From NCBI RefSeq assembly GCF_900109285.1, contig NZ_FNZQ01000001.1:339001-403000 (forward strand): a stretch of DNA of 64,000 nt, written 5' to 3'. Made by a program: the position numbers and the translations under genes. The notes under the pieces are model-generated. The model did no database searches, was not told where the DNA came from, and saw only the letters and a list, made by a program, of their open reading frames with translations. Positions within the stretch are counted from its first letter, which is position 1. Every line of letters begins with the position of its first letter. Shown here one piece after another: positions 45,455 through 54,206 of the stretch. Source of the stretch: Jannaschia helgolandensis. Lineage in GTDB: Bacteria > Pseudomonadota > Alphaproteobacteria > Rhodobacterales > Rhodobacteraceae.

Positions 45455-45487
45455 CAGACGATCATCATCGACGATGTCGATCGTCTG
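45455..45487. repeat. 33-bp nested inverted repeat
   Basis: CAGACGATC (45455-45463) and its exact complement GATCGTCTG (45479-45487), with a second small palindrome CATCGACGATG in the centre. It lies about 110 bp upstream of the 31-codon ORF. No T-run, so an operator or RNA hairpin is more likely than a terminator. It may be the target of a nearby regulator such as the TetR protein; this is only positional. Confidence 0.5.
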
Positions 45488-45528
45488 GGCCATGGCAGGA
45501 AATGCAATCGAGGCGCTCAAGCAGGTTG

Positions 45529-45831
45529 CTAATAAATCCTGGACATCTGTTTGTTCCCTTTCACTGGAACTGAACAGTTCGGTACACATGCACGTGATAT
45601 GTTTGGTTTCGCTCCGCCAGCAGAAAATAAACCAATCGGTTCATCTCGATCTGCGAGCCGAGAAACCACCCCGCGACAGAACCACTCGCCGGGGTCCGTC
45701 GCAGGGTGCCGCCGCCCGAGGGGATAGAAACGGGCGACGTGTTCGCCGACCGGGTTGGGTTCCGGCCTGCTGTCACGTGTGAACAGTTTGCGCCCGCGGC
45801 GCAGACGGTGCAATTCGCGAAACTTTGCCAT
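45529..45831 (-). pseudogene. Possible frameshifted small gene
   Basis: From ATG 45831 the first about 55 codons show GC-rich third positions typical of the genome and a protein-like sequence (FRELHRLRRGRKLFTR, then NPVGEHVARFYPLGRRHPATD). After about GVVS the frame becomes A/T-rich at third positions, while the adjacent frame (ending at 45561) reads NRLVYFLLAERNQTYHVHVY with better codon use. This suggests a single frameshift in an older gene. No ribosome site is obvious. An antisense artefact is possible, so confidence is low. Confidence 0.3.
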
Positions 45832-45886
45832 CGGCCAAGGTCCGCGCAGGGTTGCGCTGAACGTGGCCGGGCGTATCTTCACAATC

Positions 45887-46864
45887 ATGATACCGGGCTT
45901 GTCAAATCGCCGTCGCTTCCGCGACCTCTCCGAACAGGAAATTCTGGCTTTGGCGATTTCGTCCGAGGAAGACGACGCCAGCATCTATCGGCTCTATGCC
46001 GAACGCCTGCGGGCCGAATATCCCGACAGTGCCGCCATCTTCGACGCCATGGCCGAGGAGGAGAGCGAGCATCGCCGTCGCCTGATCGACCTGCACGCCG
46101 CGCGTTTCGGCGACGTCATCCCCCTGATCCGCCGCGAACACGTCGCTGGCTTTTATGCCCGCCGCCCGGTCTGGCTGATCGAGAATCTCGGACTTGATCG
46201 GATAAGGTCCGAAGCCAGCGCGATGGAGCATGAGGCGCATGCCTTCTATACCCGCGCCGCACAGCGCACCTCCGACGCGGCGACGCGCAAATTGCTGGGC
46301 GATCTGGCCGCCGCCGAAGCGGGGCACGAGACGCGCGCGGAAGAGCTGACGGAGACAGGCCTGACCGCAGGCGTCCGCGATGCCGAAGACCAGCACGCGC
46401 ATCGGCAGTTCGTCCTGACCTGGGTGCAGCCCGGTCTGGCCGGCCTGATGGACGGCTCTGTCTCGACCCTCGCGCCGATCTTCGCGGTCGCCTTCGCCAC
46501 TCAGGACACATGGACGACCTTCCTCGTGGGCCTCGCCGCATCGGTCGGCGCGGGTATTTCGATGGGGTTCACAGAGGCCGCCAGCGACGACGGTCAACTC
46601 TCGGGCCGGGGCGCGCCCTGGAAGCGGGGGATCGCCTCCGGGCTGATGACGACACTGGGCGGTCTGGGCCATGCCCTACCCTACCTGATCCCGCAATTCG
46701 GGCTGGCCACCGGCATCGCCATCGCCGTGGTCTTCGTCGAACTCTGGGCCATCGCCTGGATCCAGAACCGGTTCATGGACACCCCGTTCTGGCGCGCCAC
46801 CCTGCAAGTCGTCGTCGGCGGTGGCCTGGTTCTGGCGGCAGGCATCCTGATCGGCACCGGATGA
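45887..46864 (+). CDS. mbfA: Membrane-bound ferritin A (ferritin-like domain plus VIT1-type transporter domain)
   Basis: 325 residues in two parts. Residues 1-155 form a ferritin-like helical bundle with repeated Glu and His ligands (SEEDDASIYRLY, EEESEHRR, EHEAHAFYTRAA, EAGHETRAEEL). Residues 160-325 resemble the vacuolar iron transporter (VIT1/CCC1) family with about five membrane helices (GLMDGSVSTLAPIFAVAFAT; GAGISMGFTEAASDDG). Homologues export iron and protect against iron or peroxide stress, often under Irr control. ATG 45887 suits the ferritin start. No Irr box was recognised upstream. Confidence 0.9.
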   Translation: MIPGLSNRRRFRDLSEQEILALAISSEEDDASIYRLYAERLRAEYPDSAAIFDAMAEEESEHRRRLIDLHAARFGDVIPLIRREHVAGFYARRPVWLIENLGLDRIRSEASAMEHEAHAFYTRAAQRTSDAATRKLLGDLAAAEAGHETRAEELTETGLTAGVRDAEDQHAHRQFVLTWVQPGLAGLMDGSVSTLAPIFAVAFATQDTWTTFLVGLAASVGAGISMGFTEAASDDGQLSGRGAPWKRGIASGLMTTLGGLGHALPYLIPQFGLATGIAIAVVFVELWAIAWIQNRFMDTPFWRATLQVVVGGGLVLAAGILIGTG

Positions 46865-46980
46865 ACCGCGAAACGCTGCGGCGCCTTGCCTTGCGAGCCG
46901 TGATTGCAGTGGCCCTGGGTGCCTCGCTCTGGCTGCTGTCGGATACTCTGCTGGAACGGACCCGGACGGAACAACGGTGA
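46861..46980 (+). CDS. 39-residue single-pass membrane peptide
   Basis: The ATG overlaps the mbfA stop (ATGA). The product has a basic N-terminus (MNRETLRRLALR) and a hydrophobic helix (AVIAVALGASLWLL), then a charged tail. It is therefore a likely small inner-membrane protein, translationally coupled to MbfA. No family recognised. A role as an MbfA partner is an inference from the overlap. Confidence 0.5.
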   Translation: MNRETLRRLALRAVIAVALGASLWLLSDTLLERTRTEQR

Positions 46981-47025
46981 TGCCACCTCTCGACAGCCCC
47001 TGCCAGCCCCGCTAGCGATCACCCC

Positions 47026-47961
47026 ATGTTGGCGATCTTCCTGAAAACCGTGCCCTTCTTCGCGTTGATTGCCTTGGGCTATGCCGCCGGGCGCACGAAG
47101 TTCTTCACGTCCGAAGCAACCGCATATCTGACCAAGTTCGTCTTCTGGTTCGCCCTGTCGGCGATGCTGTTCAACTTCGCGGCCAATCTGACGCTGGCCG
47201 AAATACTCGACTGGCGGTTCATCACCGCCTATCTGTGGGGCACTGTCACCGTCTACCTGATCGCGACAGTCGTCGGAATCCTCCGCCGCCTGCCCATCGC
47301 CGAATCCGCCGTCGAGGCGCAATGCGCCGTTATCGGCAACGTCGGTTTCCTTGGCATCCCGATGTTCGTGCTGTTGCTGGGGCCAGAGTCGGCAGGCCCG
47401 ATGCTGATGGTGCTGGCGACTGACCTGATCATATTCTCCTCGCTGATCGTGATCCTGATCACCGGATCGCGCGACGGCCGGGTGTCGGTCAAAACTCTGC
47501 ACACCGTCGGGTTGGGACTGGTGAAGAACCCGATGATCGTTTCGATCGTTCTGGGTATCGCATGGTCATCCACGGGACGCGAACTCTGGCAGCCGGTCAA
47601 TGAATTCCTCGCCATTCTGGGCGCCGCTGCGACGCCCGGCGCACTCTTCGCCATCGGCGCATCGCTGGCCGGCAAGACGGCGGAGCGTATTTCGGTCGCG
47701 GGCTGGCTGACATTCTGCAAGCTGGTGCTGCACCCGGCGGCAGTCGCGCTGGCGGCGCTGGTGATCTTTCCGGTCGCCGATCCGTTCGCCGCTACGGTGA
47801 TGATTTCCGCAGCCGCCTTGCCGGTCGCGGGCAACGTCTACATGCTGGCGCAACATTACGGGGTCGCGCCGCAACGGGTCTCTGCCGCGATCCTTGTCTC
47901 GACGGCGGTCTCCATCGTAACCGTCTCAGTCGTCATCGGACTGCTTACTGGGGGTATCTGA
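47026..47961 (+). CDS. AEC family transporter (auxin efflux carrier-like)
   Basis: 311 residues with about ten hydrophobic helices. The N-terminal FLKTVPFFALIALGYAAGR and the AVIGNVGFLGIPM motif (about residues 103-115) are typical of the AEC/membrane transport family, which includes malate and possibly other organic-acid exporters. Substrate is unknown. It begins 45 bases after the small membrane ORF and is separated by 1 base from fghA, so the genes may be in one operon. Confidence 0.88.
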   Translation: MLAIFLKTVPFFALIALGYAAGRTKFFTSEATAYLTKFVFWFALSAMLFNFAANLTLAEILDWRFITAYLWGTVTVYLIATVVGILRRLPIAESAVEAQCAVIGNVGFLGIPMFVLLLGPESAGPMLMVLATDLIIFSSLIVILITGSRDGRVSVKTLHTVGLGLVKNPMIVSIVLGIAWSSTGRELWQPVNEFLAILGAAATPGALFAIGASLAGKTAERISVAGWLTFCKLVLHPAAVALAALVIFPVADPFAATVMISAAALPVAGNVYMLAQHYGVAPQRVSAAILVSTAVSIVTVSVVIGLLTGGI

Positions 47962-47962
47962 C

Positions 47963-48769
47963 GTGAAGACCTTATCGGAAAACCGCTGCTTCGGCGGCAC
48001 GCAGGGCGTGTATTCCCACACCTCCGACGCGACCGGAACACAGATGACGTTCGGCCTGTTCAAACCCGAACACGCCACCGGCGCGGTGCTGTGGTATCTG
48101 TCGGGCCTGACCTGCACCCACGAAAACGCGATGACCAAGGCCGGGTTGCAGGGCTGGGCCGCGAACGCCGGTCTTTCGCTGGTGTTTCCCGATACGTCGC
48201 CGCGCGGCGAAAGTGTTCCCGACGACGACGATTACGCCATGGGACAGGGCGCGGGTTTCTACGTCGACGCGTCCCAAGGCGAATGGGCACGGCATTTCCA
48301 GATGGAAAGCTATATCACCAAGGATCTGCCCGAAGTGGTCTTCACCGCCTTCGATCTGGACGACACGCGGCAGGGCATCACCGGGCACTCGATGGGGGGC
48401 CATGGCGCTCTGACGCTCGCGCTGAAGGAACCCACGCGCTATCGCTCCGTCTCGGCCCTCGCGCCGATCTGCAACCCGTCGGCCAGCGACTGGGGCACGC
48501 CGCAACTAACCGCCTATACCGGGCGTCCGGCATCCCACGACGCCACCGTCCTGCTGACCGACGGGGCGCACCTCCCCCCCGCCCTGATCGACACCGGCAC
48601 CTCGGATCAGTTCTACGACAAGCTGGGGACGGCGGCCTTCGCGGCGGCGCTGGCAGAGACGAAATCGGAAGCCACGCTGAACCTGCGGCGTGGCTACGAC
48701 CACAGCTATTTCTTCGTCTCGACCTTCGCGCCGGACCACGTCGCCTTCCATGCGGAGCATCTGGCATGA
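47963..48769 (+). CDS. fghA: S-formylglutathione hydrolase
   Basis: 268 residues, esterase D family. It hydrolyses S-formylglutathione to formate and glutathione, the last step of GSH-dependent formaldehyde removal. YLSGLTCTHENAMTKAGLQ (about residues 47-65), the nucleophile GHSMGGHGAL and the His in YDHSYFF are all present. The GTG start at 47963 follows the AEC stop by one base. The glutathione-dependent formaldehyde dehydrogenase is not in the window. Its stop overlaps the next ATG. Confidence 0.94.
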   Translation: MKTLSENRCFGGTQGVYSHTSDATGTQMTFGLFKPEHATGAVLWYLSGLTCTHENAMTKAGLQGWAANAGLSLVFPDTSPRGESVPDDDDYAMGQGAGFYVDASQGEWARHFQMESYITKDLPEVVFTAFDLDDTRQGITGHSMGGHGALTLALKEPTRYRSVSALAPICNPSASDWGTPQLTAYTGRPASHDATVLLTDGAHLPPALIDTGTSDQFYDKLGTAAFAAALAETKSEATLNLRRGYDHSYFFVSTFAPDHVAFHAEHLA

Positions 48770-49386
48770 CGATCCGCGCCGTTATCTTCGACATCGGAAA
48801 CGTCCTGATCGAGTGGCAGCCCGAGCGGTTTTACGACCGCACCGTAGGCGAGGCGCGCCGCCGGGAGATGTTCGCCGCCGTAAACCTGCACGGCATGAAC
48901 GACCGTGTCGATCTGGGCGAAGGCTTCCGCGACATCATCTACGAAACCGCCGAGGCGAACCCGGCTTTCCGCACTGAAATTCGCATGTGGCACGACCATT
49001 GGCTGGAACTGGCGAACCCCGTGATCGACCACTCGGTTCGCCTGCTGCATGCCCTGCGCGCCAAGGATGTGCCGGTTCACGCCCTGACCAATTTCGGCAT
49101 CGAAAGCTACGATCTGGCGAAGGGGCACTTCGATTTCCTGCACACCTTCGATACCGCCTTCGTGTCCGGCCACATGAAGGTCATCAAACCCGATCCGCAG
49201 ATCTATCGCATGGTCGAGGACACGCTGAACCTGCCCGGCGACGCGCTGCTGTTCGCGGATGACCGCCATGCAAACGTCGCGACAGCGAACGCGCGCGGCT
49301 GGAATGCGCATCTGTTCGAACATCCGCAGGGCTGGGCCGACCGATTGGTGTCCGAAGGCCTGCTCACCGCGGCCGAGGCCGCATGA
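48766..49386 (+). CDS. HAD family hydrolase (YihX-like)
   Basis: 206 residues. The nucleophile motif is FDIGNVL (residues 8-14), where the usual second Asp is Gly, as in YihX-type phosphatases. Motif II is ALTNFG, motif III K in KVIKPDP, and motif IV FADDR near residue 160. Substrate unknown; alpha-glucose-1-phosphate is known for E. coli YihX. It overlaps fghA and the OCD-like gene by 4 bases on each side, so all three are coupled. Confidence 0.88.
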   Translation: MTIRAVIFDIGNVLIEWQPERFYDRTVGEARRREMFAAVNLHGMNDRVDLGEGFRDIIYETAEANPAFRTEIRMWHDHWLELANPVIDHSVRLLHALRAKDVPVHALTNFGIESYDLAKGHFDFLHTFDTAFVSGHMKVIKPDPQIYRMVEDTLNLPGDALLFADDRHANVATANARGWNAHLFEHPQGWADRLVSEGLLTAAEAA

Positions 49387-50285
49387 ACCCGCCGTTCATT
49401 CCCTTCGCGGCGGAAGCCAGGCTGGACTGGCTGGACCTGACGCATGCGCTGGCGGCAGGCCACGATCTGCCGCGCGCCGAGACGAAGGACAGCTTCCTTT
49501 ATCGTGGCGACGACACCATCCTCAGCCGGGCGGCATGGATCGACGAGCTGGGCGCGCTGGTGAAAACGGCGACGATCTTTCCGGACAATCCCGCCATGGA
49601 CAAGCCGACCGTCAACGGCGCCGTATCGCTGTTCTCCGACACCGACGGGACTCTGGCCGCAATGCTGGATTTCGCGCTGGTCACGAAATGGAAAACGGCC
49701 GGCGACAGCCTTCTGGCCGCGACCCGACTGGCCCGACCCGACGCCGCGCGCATTCTGATCGTCGGCAGCGGTACCGTCGCCCGGTCGCTGCACGCCGCGT
49801 ATTCGGCGGCCTTCCCCGATGCGCGTTTCGCGGTATGGTCGCGCACCGCGGCCACGGCGCGAACATTGGCCGACAGGCTTGGCATCGACCACGCCCCCGA
49901 TCTGGCCGACGCCGTGCCGCAAGCCGATATCGTCACCTGCGCCACGATGACGACCGATCCCATCCTGCGCGGCGACTGGCTGCGCCCCGGTCAGCACATC
50001 GACCTGATCGGCGCCTATCGCCCCGACATGCGCGAAGCCGGGGACGATGTCCTGCGCCGTGCCACGATCTTCGTTGACAGTCGTGCGACCACGATGGACC
50101 ACATAGGCGAACTGAAAATTCCATTGGCCGAGGGCGTGATTGATGCGTCGGACGTAGTGGCGGACTACTACGACGGGAACGCGATGCGGCGCAGGTCGGA
50201 CGATCAGATTACCCTGTTCAAGAACGGCGGCGGCGCGCATCTCGATCTGATGACGGCGCGATATATTCTGGATACTGTCGGCTAG
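49383..50285 (+). CDS. Ornithine cyclodeaminase/mu-crystallin family protein
   Basis: 300 residues. Rossmann motif VGSGTVARSLHAAY (about 121-134) and the ketimine-reductase-like region with MLDFALVTKWKTAGDSLLAA (about 93-112) are typical. Known members include ornithine cyclodeaminase, alanine dehydrogenase and ketimine reductases, so the substrate cannot be fixed. The last gene of the AEC-fghA-HAD-OCD run; it converges on radC with a 16-bp gap. Confidence 0.86.
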   Translation: MNPPFIPFAAEARLDWLDLTHALAAGHDLPRAETKDSFLYRGDDTILSRAAWIDELGALVKTATIFPDNPAMDKPTVNGAVSLFSDTDGTLAAMLDFALVTKWKTAGDSLLAATRLARPDAARILIVGSGTVARSLHAAYSAAFPDARFAVWSRTAATARTLADRLGIDHAPDLADAVPQADIVTCATMTTDPILRGDWLRPGQHIDLIGAYRPDMREAGDDVLRRATIFVDSRATTMDHIGELKIPLAEGVIDASDVVADYYDGNAMRRRSDDQITLFKNGGGAHLDLMTARYILDTVG

Positions 50286-50301
50286 GCTTCGACGGCCCGT
50301 C

Positions 50302-51102
50302 TCAAAGCAGGCTTTCGGCCCGGAACGACACCTCGGTCGCCTTGCCGATGATCAGATGGTCGTGCAGCGCGATGCCCAGAACCTGCGCGGCGTCGCGGAT
50401 CGCATAGGTCATGCTCACATTCGCCTTCGATGGGGCCGCGTCGCCGGACGGATGGTTGTGGACAAGGATCAGGCCCGACGCATTCAGCGCCAGCGCCCGC
50501 TTCACCACTTCGCGTGGATAGACCGGCACATGGTCGACCGTGCCCTCGGCCAGTTCCTCATCCGCGATCAGCACGTTCCTGCGGTCCAGGTACAACACGC
50601 GAAATCGTTCGGTCACCTGATGCGACAATGCAGTCCGAAGGTAGCCAAGCAATGTGTCCCAGGATGACAGGACCGGCTGCTCGATCACTTTAGAGCGCAC
50701 CATGCGGTGCCCCGTCGCCTCCATGATCTTGAGGTTTTCGATGACCGCCTGACCTACGCCCTGCACGTCGGCCAACTGGTCCGCCGGGGCGGCCATCACC
50801 CGATTCAGGTCGCCGAAGCGATGCAGCAGGCGCTTGGCCAGCGGTTTGACGTCACCCCGCGGCAAAGCACGAAACAGGATCAACTCCAGCAATTCGCAAT
50901 CGGGCATCGCCGCGGCACCCCCCTCCATGAAGCGCCGCCGCAGGCGGACACGATGGGCAAGGCGAGGGTCGGGTTCCAACAGGGAGGATGGAACGGGAAT
51001 TGTCTTCGGCATTGCCATGCCGCCTGCGAACAGGTCTTTCACGGGTGCCTCATTGAAGCTGCCGGGCTGGCTATCAGGCGAATCGGTGTCGAGACTGGTC
51101 AT
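50302..51102 (-). CDS. radC: RadC family JAB-domain protein
   Basis: 266 residues. The N-terminal UPF0758 region (about 45-120) has CELLELILFRALPRGDVKPLA and an HhH-like segment LADVQGVGQAVIENL. The C-terminal JAMM/MPN+ domain has LVHNHPSGDAAPSKAN. In the JAMM motif HxH-x10-D the last ligand is Asp; here the codon at 50419-50421 gives Asn. That could weaken metal binding. Despite the name, DNA repair activity is not established for RadC. ATG 51102 is used rather than the ATG at 51123. Confidence 0.9.
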   Translation of the reverse strand: MTSLDTDSPDSQPGSFNEAPVKDLFAGGMAMPKTIPVPSSLLEPDPRLAHRVRLRRRFMEGGAAAMPDCELLELILFRALPRGDVKPLAKRLLHRFGDLNRVMAAPADQLADVQGVGQAVIENLKIMEATGHRMVRSKVIEQPVLSSWDTLLGYLRTALSHQVTERFRVLYLDRRNVLIADEELAEGTVDHVPVYPREVVKRALALNASGLILVHNHPSGDAAPSKANVSMTYAIRDAAQVLGIALHDHLIIGKATEVSFRAESLL

Positions 51103-51137
51103 GTCCCGAACTCTCGCCCGCAATGGTTAAGGCATGG

Positions 51138-51962
51138 TTAACCGTTTGAAGCCGCATCATATGTCGGGTGGAACATCCCACCGGGCGACAGCGTGAAAAT
51201 TTCCGCCCCCGTCGCCGTCACCCCGATCGAATGCTCAAACTGCGCCGAAAGCGACTTGTCGCGGGTCACGGCGGTCCAATCGTCGGCCAGCACCTTGGTT
51301 TCGGGCCGTCCCAGATTGATCATCGGCTCGATGGTGAAGAACATCCCCTCCTCCAGCACCGGACCCGTTCCGGATCGGCCATAGTGCAGCACGTTGGGCG
51401 GCGCATGAAACACCCGCCCCAGACCGTGGCCGCAGAAATCGCGCACCACGCCCGTGCGGTGCCCCTCGGCATAGGCCTGAATGGCATGGCCGATGTCGCC
51501 GAAGGTATTTCCCGGCTTCACCGCTTCGATCCCCTTCATCAGGGCGTCGTGGGTGATCTGGATCAACCGCTCGGCCTTCCGGCTCAACCGCCCCGCGACA
51601 TACATCCGCGAGGTATCGCCAAACCAGCCATCGACGATCACCGTAACGTCGATGTTCAGGATATCGCCGTCCTTCAGCACCTTGTCGCCGGGAATCCCGT
51701 GGCAGACGACGTGGTTCACGCTGATGCAACTGGCATGGGCATACCCCTTGTAGCCGATGGTGGCCGAGGTCGCGCCCGCCTCGGTCACCCAATCGGTGAT
51801 CATCTGGTCCAGCGCGCCGGTCGTCGCCCCCGGCACCACATGTTCTGCAATTCGGTCAAGGATCTCTGCCGCCAGCCTGCCCGCCCTGTGCATGCCCGCA
51901 AAATCCGCGTCCTCGTGGATGCGAATGCCGTCCCGTGTCAGTCTGCCGCGATGTTCGTCCAA
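51138..51962 (-). CDS. map: Methionine aminopeptidase, type I
   Basis: 274 residues. The five metal ligands can be seen: the two Asp of NIDVTVIVDGWFGDTSRMY, His in FCGHGLGRVFH, Glu in TIEPMINLG, and Glu in QFEHSIGV. The enzyme removes initiator Met. The start is TTG 51962: GGAGG (51970-51974 on the minus strand) is well placed 7 bases before it, and the family N-terminus begins about here. No ATG fits. The longer frame further upstream is antisense to sfsA sequence and is rejected. It is followed by radC after a 35-bp gap. Confidence 0.94.
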   Translation of the reverse strand: MDEHRGRLTRDGIRIHEDADFAGMHRAGRLAAEILDRIAEHVVPGATTGALDQMITDWVTEAGATSATIGYKGYAHASCISVNHVVCHGIPGDKVLKDGDILNIDVTVIVDGWFGDTSRMYVAGRLSRKAERLIQITHDALMKGIEAVKPGNTFGDIGHAIQAYAEGHRTGVVRDFCGHGLGRVFHAPPNVLHYGRSGTGPVLEEGMFFTIEPMINLGRPETKVLADDWTAVTRDKSLSAQFEHSIGVTATGAEIFTLSPGGMFHPTYDAASNG

Positions 51963-51969
51963 GGGTCTG

Positions 51970-51974
51970 CCTCC
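51970..51974 (-). promoter_or_regulatory. Ribosome-binding site that fixes the TTG start of map
   Basis: GGAGG on the minus strand, 7 bases from the TTG at 51962. It decides between this start and longer alternatives. Confidence 0.6.
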
Positions 51975-52011
51975 GGTTCCGTCGCGGGCCACATAATGCG
52001 CCTGACGGGAA

Positions 52012-52728
52012 TTATCCACCAGTGACGGTTCCCGTGAACGGCAAGGCGCCTTGCGCCCAGACCCCCTCGACCGTGATCCGCGAGTCCAGCGCGATGACTT
52101 CGACCCCCGCCGCGCGCGCCGCATCGAAGGCGCGCCCGTAACCGGGGTCGATGTCCGACGCGACGCCAATGCGATCGCAATCCGTCCGTTGCAGGGCGAA
52201 CAGAACGACCGCACGATGCCCCTGCCGGACCATTTCGGCCAATTCCCCCATGTGTCTGGCCCCGCGCAGGGTCACACAATCGGGAAATTCCGCCAGATCG
52301 CCGGTGCGGCGCAGGGTGACGGCCTTCACCTCGACATAGATATCCCGCTCCGGCCCGGTCAGCAGAAAATCGACGCGGGAGTTCGCGCCATACCCGACCT
52401 CTGCCCGCACTGTATCATAGCCATCCAGCCCCGGCACCGCCCGAGCGCGCAACGCCTCCCCCAGAACCCGGTTGGGCAGGCCGGTATCCACGACAACGCG
52501 ATGACCCCCCGGCAGATCGGCCAATCGCCATCCATACTTCAGCTTTCTCTTCGGATCGTCATTCGGCTCCAGCCAGATACGCGCACCCGGCGCGGCCTGC
52601 CCGGTCATCGCACCGGGGTTGGGGCAATGCGCGGTCACTTCCGTCCCGTCGTCCAGAACGGCATCGGCCAGAAACCGTTTGTACCGACGGACCAGCGTGG
52701 CGGGGATAAGCGGAGTGGCGAAGCGCAT
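52012..52728 (-). CDS. sfsA: DNA/RNA nuclease SfsA (sugar fermentation stimulation protein)
   Basis: 238 residues. Family signatures are RYKRFLADAVLDDG, TAHCPNPGAMTG, LWLEPNDDPKRKLKY-like segment (residues 52-66) and, in the C-terminal half, SRVDFLL and YVEVKAVTLRR (nuclease-fold acidic residues). SfsA was reported as a nuclease-fold protein; its role in sugar fermentation is indirect. It is upstream of map in the same direction and divergent from the CinA-like gene with a 36-bp gap. Confidence 0.92.
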   Translation of the reverse strand: MRFATPLIPATLVRRYKRFLADAVLDDGTEVTAHCPNPGAMTGQAAPGARIWLEPNDDPKRKLKYGWRLADLPGGHRVVVDTGLPNRVLGEALRARAVPGLDGYDTVRAEVGYGANSRVDFLLTGPERDIYVEVKAVTLRRTGDLAEFPDCVTLRGARHMGELAEMVRQGHRAVVLFALQRTDCDRIGVASDIDPGYGRAFDAARAAGVEVIALDSRITVEGVWAQGALPFTGTVTGG

Positions 52729-52764
52729 GGGGCCGCCCTATACCGTGACCCGACACAGGAGACC

Positions 52765-53487
52765 ATGATGCCAAATCCCACTGCCGCCATGCTCGTCATC
52801 GGGGACGAAATCCTGTCGGGCCGCACCCGCGACGCCAACATGCACCACCTGGCCGGCCAACTGACCGAAGCGGGCATCACGCTGGCCGAGGTCCGGGTGG
52901 TCAGCGACGATCACGACGCCATCGTCCGCGCCCTGAACGACCTGCGCGATACATGGGATACGGTGTTCACGTCCGGCGGCATCGGGCCGACGCATGACGA
53001 CATCACGGCGGATGCGGTGGCGGACGCCTTCGACGCGCATATCGACGTGCGCGACGATGCCCGCGCCCTGCTGGCCGCGCATTACGCCAGGACGGGGGCG
53101 GAACTGAATGCCGCCCGCCTGCGCATGGCACGCATTCCCGAAGGTGCGACCCTGATCGACAACCCGGTCTCCATCGCGCCCGGCTTCAGCATCGGAAATG
53201 TCCACGTCATGGCAGGCGTCCCCAGCGTGTTTCAGGCGATGGTCGCGACCGTCCTGCCGACATTGACCGGGGGCGAACCGATGCTGTCGACCTCGACGCG
53301 TATCGACCGGGGCGAAGGCGATATCGCCGGGCCGTTGGGCATACTGGCACAGGACTATGCGGACCTGTCGGTCGGCAGCTATCCGTTTCAGAAAGACGGC
53401 AAGTTCGGGTCAAACATCGTGATCCGGGGGCAGGACCGTGCCCGTCTTGAGGAAGCCACCGCCAGACTGGCGACCCTGCTGGGATGA
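52765..53487 (+). CDS. Competence/damage-inducible protein A-type molybdopterin-binding domain protein
   Basis: 240 residues, essentially one MoCF-biosynth domain: VIGDEILSGRTRDANMHHLA (about residues 11-30), TSGGIGPTHDDITADAVADAF and PGFSIGNVHVMAGVP. The C-terminal amidohydrolase of full CinA is missing, so this is the short CinA-type form common in alphaproteobacteria. CAGGAGACC precedes ATG 52765. It overlaps the GNAT gene by 4 bases. Confidence 0.9.
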   Translation: MMPNPTAAMLVIGDEILSGRTRDANMHHLAGQLTEAGITLAEVRVVSDDHDAIVRALNDLRDTWDTVFTSGGIGPTHDDITADAVADAFDAHIDVRDDARALLAAHYARTGAELNAARLRMARIPEGATLIDNPVSIAPGFSIGNVHVMAGVPSVFQAMVATVLPTLTGGEPMLSTSTRIDRGEGDIAGPLGILAQDYADLSVGSYPFQKDGKFGSNIVIRGQDRARLEEATARLATLLG

Positions 53488-54206
53488 CCGGAACCGACCC
53501 GTACGATTGGCAGAGGATCATCGATATCTGCTGGCCAGCCGAACGGATGCTGCCCGTGGGGCCATGGACCCTGCGAATCACGCCGGGTGCGGGCGGGCGC
53601 GTGAACTCGATTTCAGGCGACGCACCGGACGATTTGAGCTTGGCTGAAGATACCGCACGCGCGCAGGACCAGCGTCCCAGTTTCATAATCCACCAAGGCC
53701 AGGACACCCTGGATGACGCGCTGAATGCGCGTGGCTACGTCATCGAAGACGCCGTGAACATCTGGGCGATGGATGTAGGCCCCCTGACTCAGATGCCGCT
53801 GCCCCATGCCACTGCCTTCACCATCTGGCCGCCGCTCCAGATCATGCGCGACATCTGGGCTGAAGGCGGGCACGTCACTCCGGTCCGTCAGGCGGTCATG
53901 ACCCGCGCCGCGCAACCCGGCGGCATCCTGGCGCGTGTCGACGATCGCGCGGCAGGCGTGGGCTTCGTCGCGGCGGGTGACGATACGGCCATGCTCTCGG
54001 CCATCCACGTGCTGGCCCGCCACCGCCGAAAGGGTGTCGCGGGCAATATCCTGCGGGCCGCGGCCCATTGGGCGCGCGACCGCGGCTGCACACGCATTGC
54101 GCTGGTGGCGGAGCGCGCAAACCTGCCTGCCACTGCGACCTATGCTGGTCATGGCATGGAAATCGTCGCAGGTTATCACTACCGCCGCGCACCGGAGCTG
54201 TCATGA
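53484..54206 (+). CDS. GNAT family N-acetyltransferase
   Basis: 240 residues. The acetyl-CoA site region is in the C-terminal half: IHVLARHRRKGVAGNILRAA (about residues 173-192) with the R/Q-x-x-G-x-G/A signature. An N-terminal divergent GNAT half precedes it. Substrate unknown. It overlaps the CinA-like gene upstream and the AhpD-like gene downstream by 4 bases each, forming a four-gene coupled run that ends with an OmpA-like gene. Confidence 0.82.
   Translation: MTGTDPYDWQRIIDICWPAERMLPVGPWTLRITPGAGGRVNSISGDAPDDLSLAEDTARAQDQRPSFIIHQGQDTLDDALNARGYVIEDAVNIWAMDVGPLTQMPLPHATAFTIWPPLQIMRDIWAEGGHVTPVRQAVMTRAAQPGGILARVDDRAAGVGFVAAGDDTAMLSAIHVLARHRRKGVAGNILRAAAHWARDRGCTRIALVAERANLPATATYAGHGMEIVAGYHYRRAPELS

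Noticed and set aside
45474-45782. 102-codon plus-strand ORF upstream of mbfA
   Set aside because: Atypical codon use and no motif; the opposite strand shows better coding signal.
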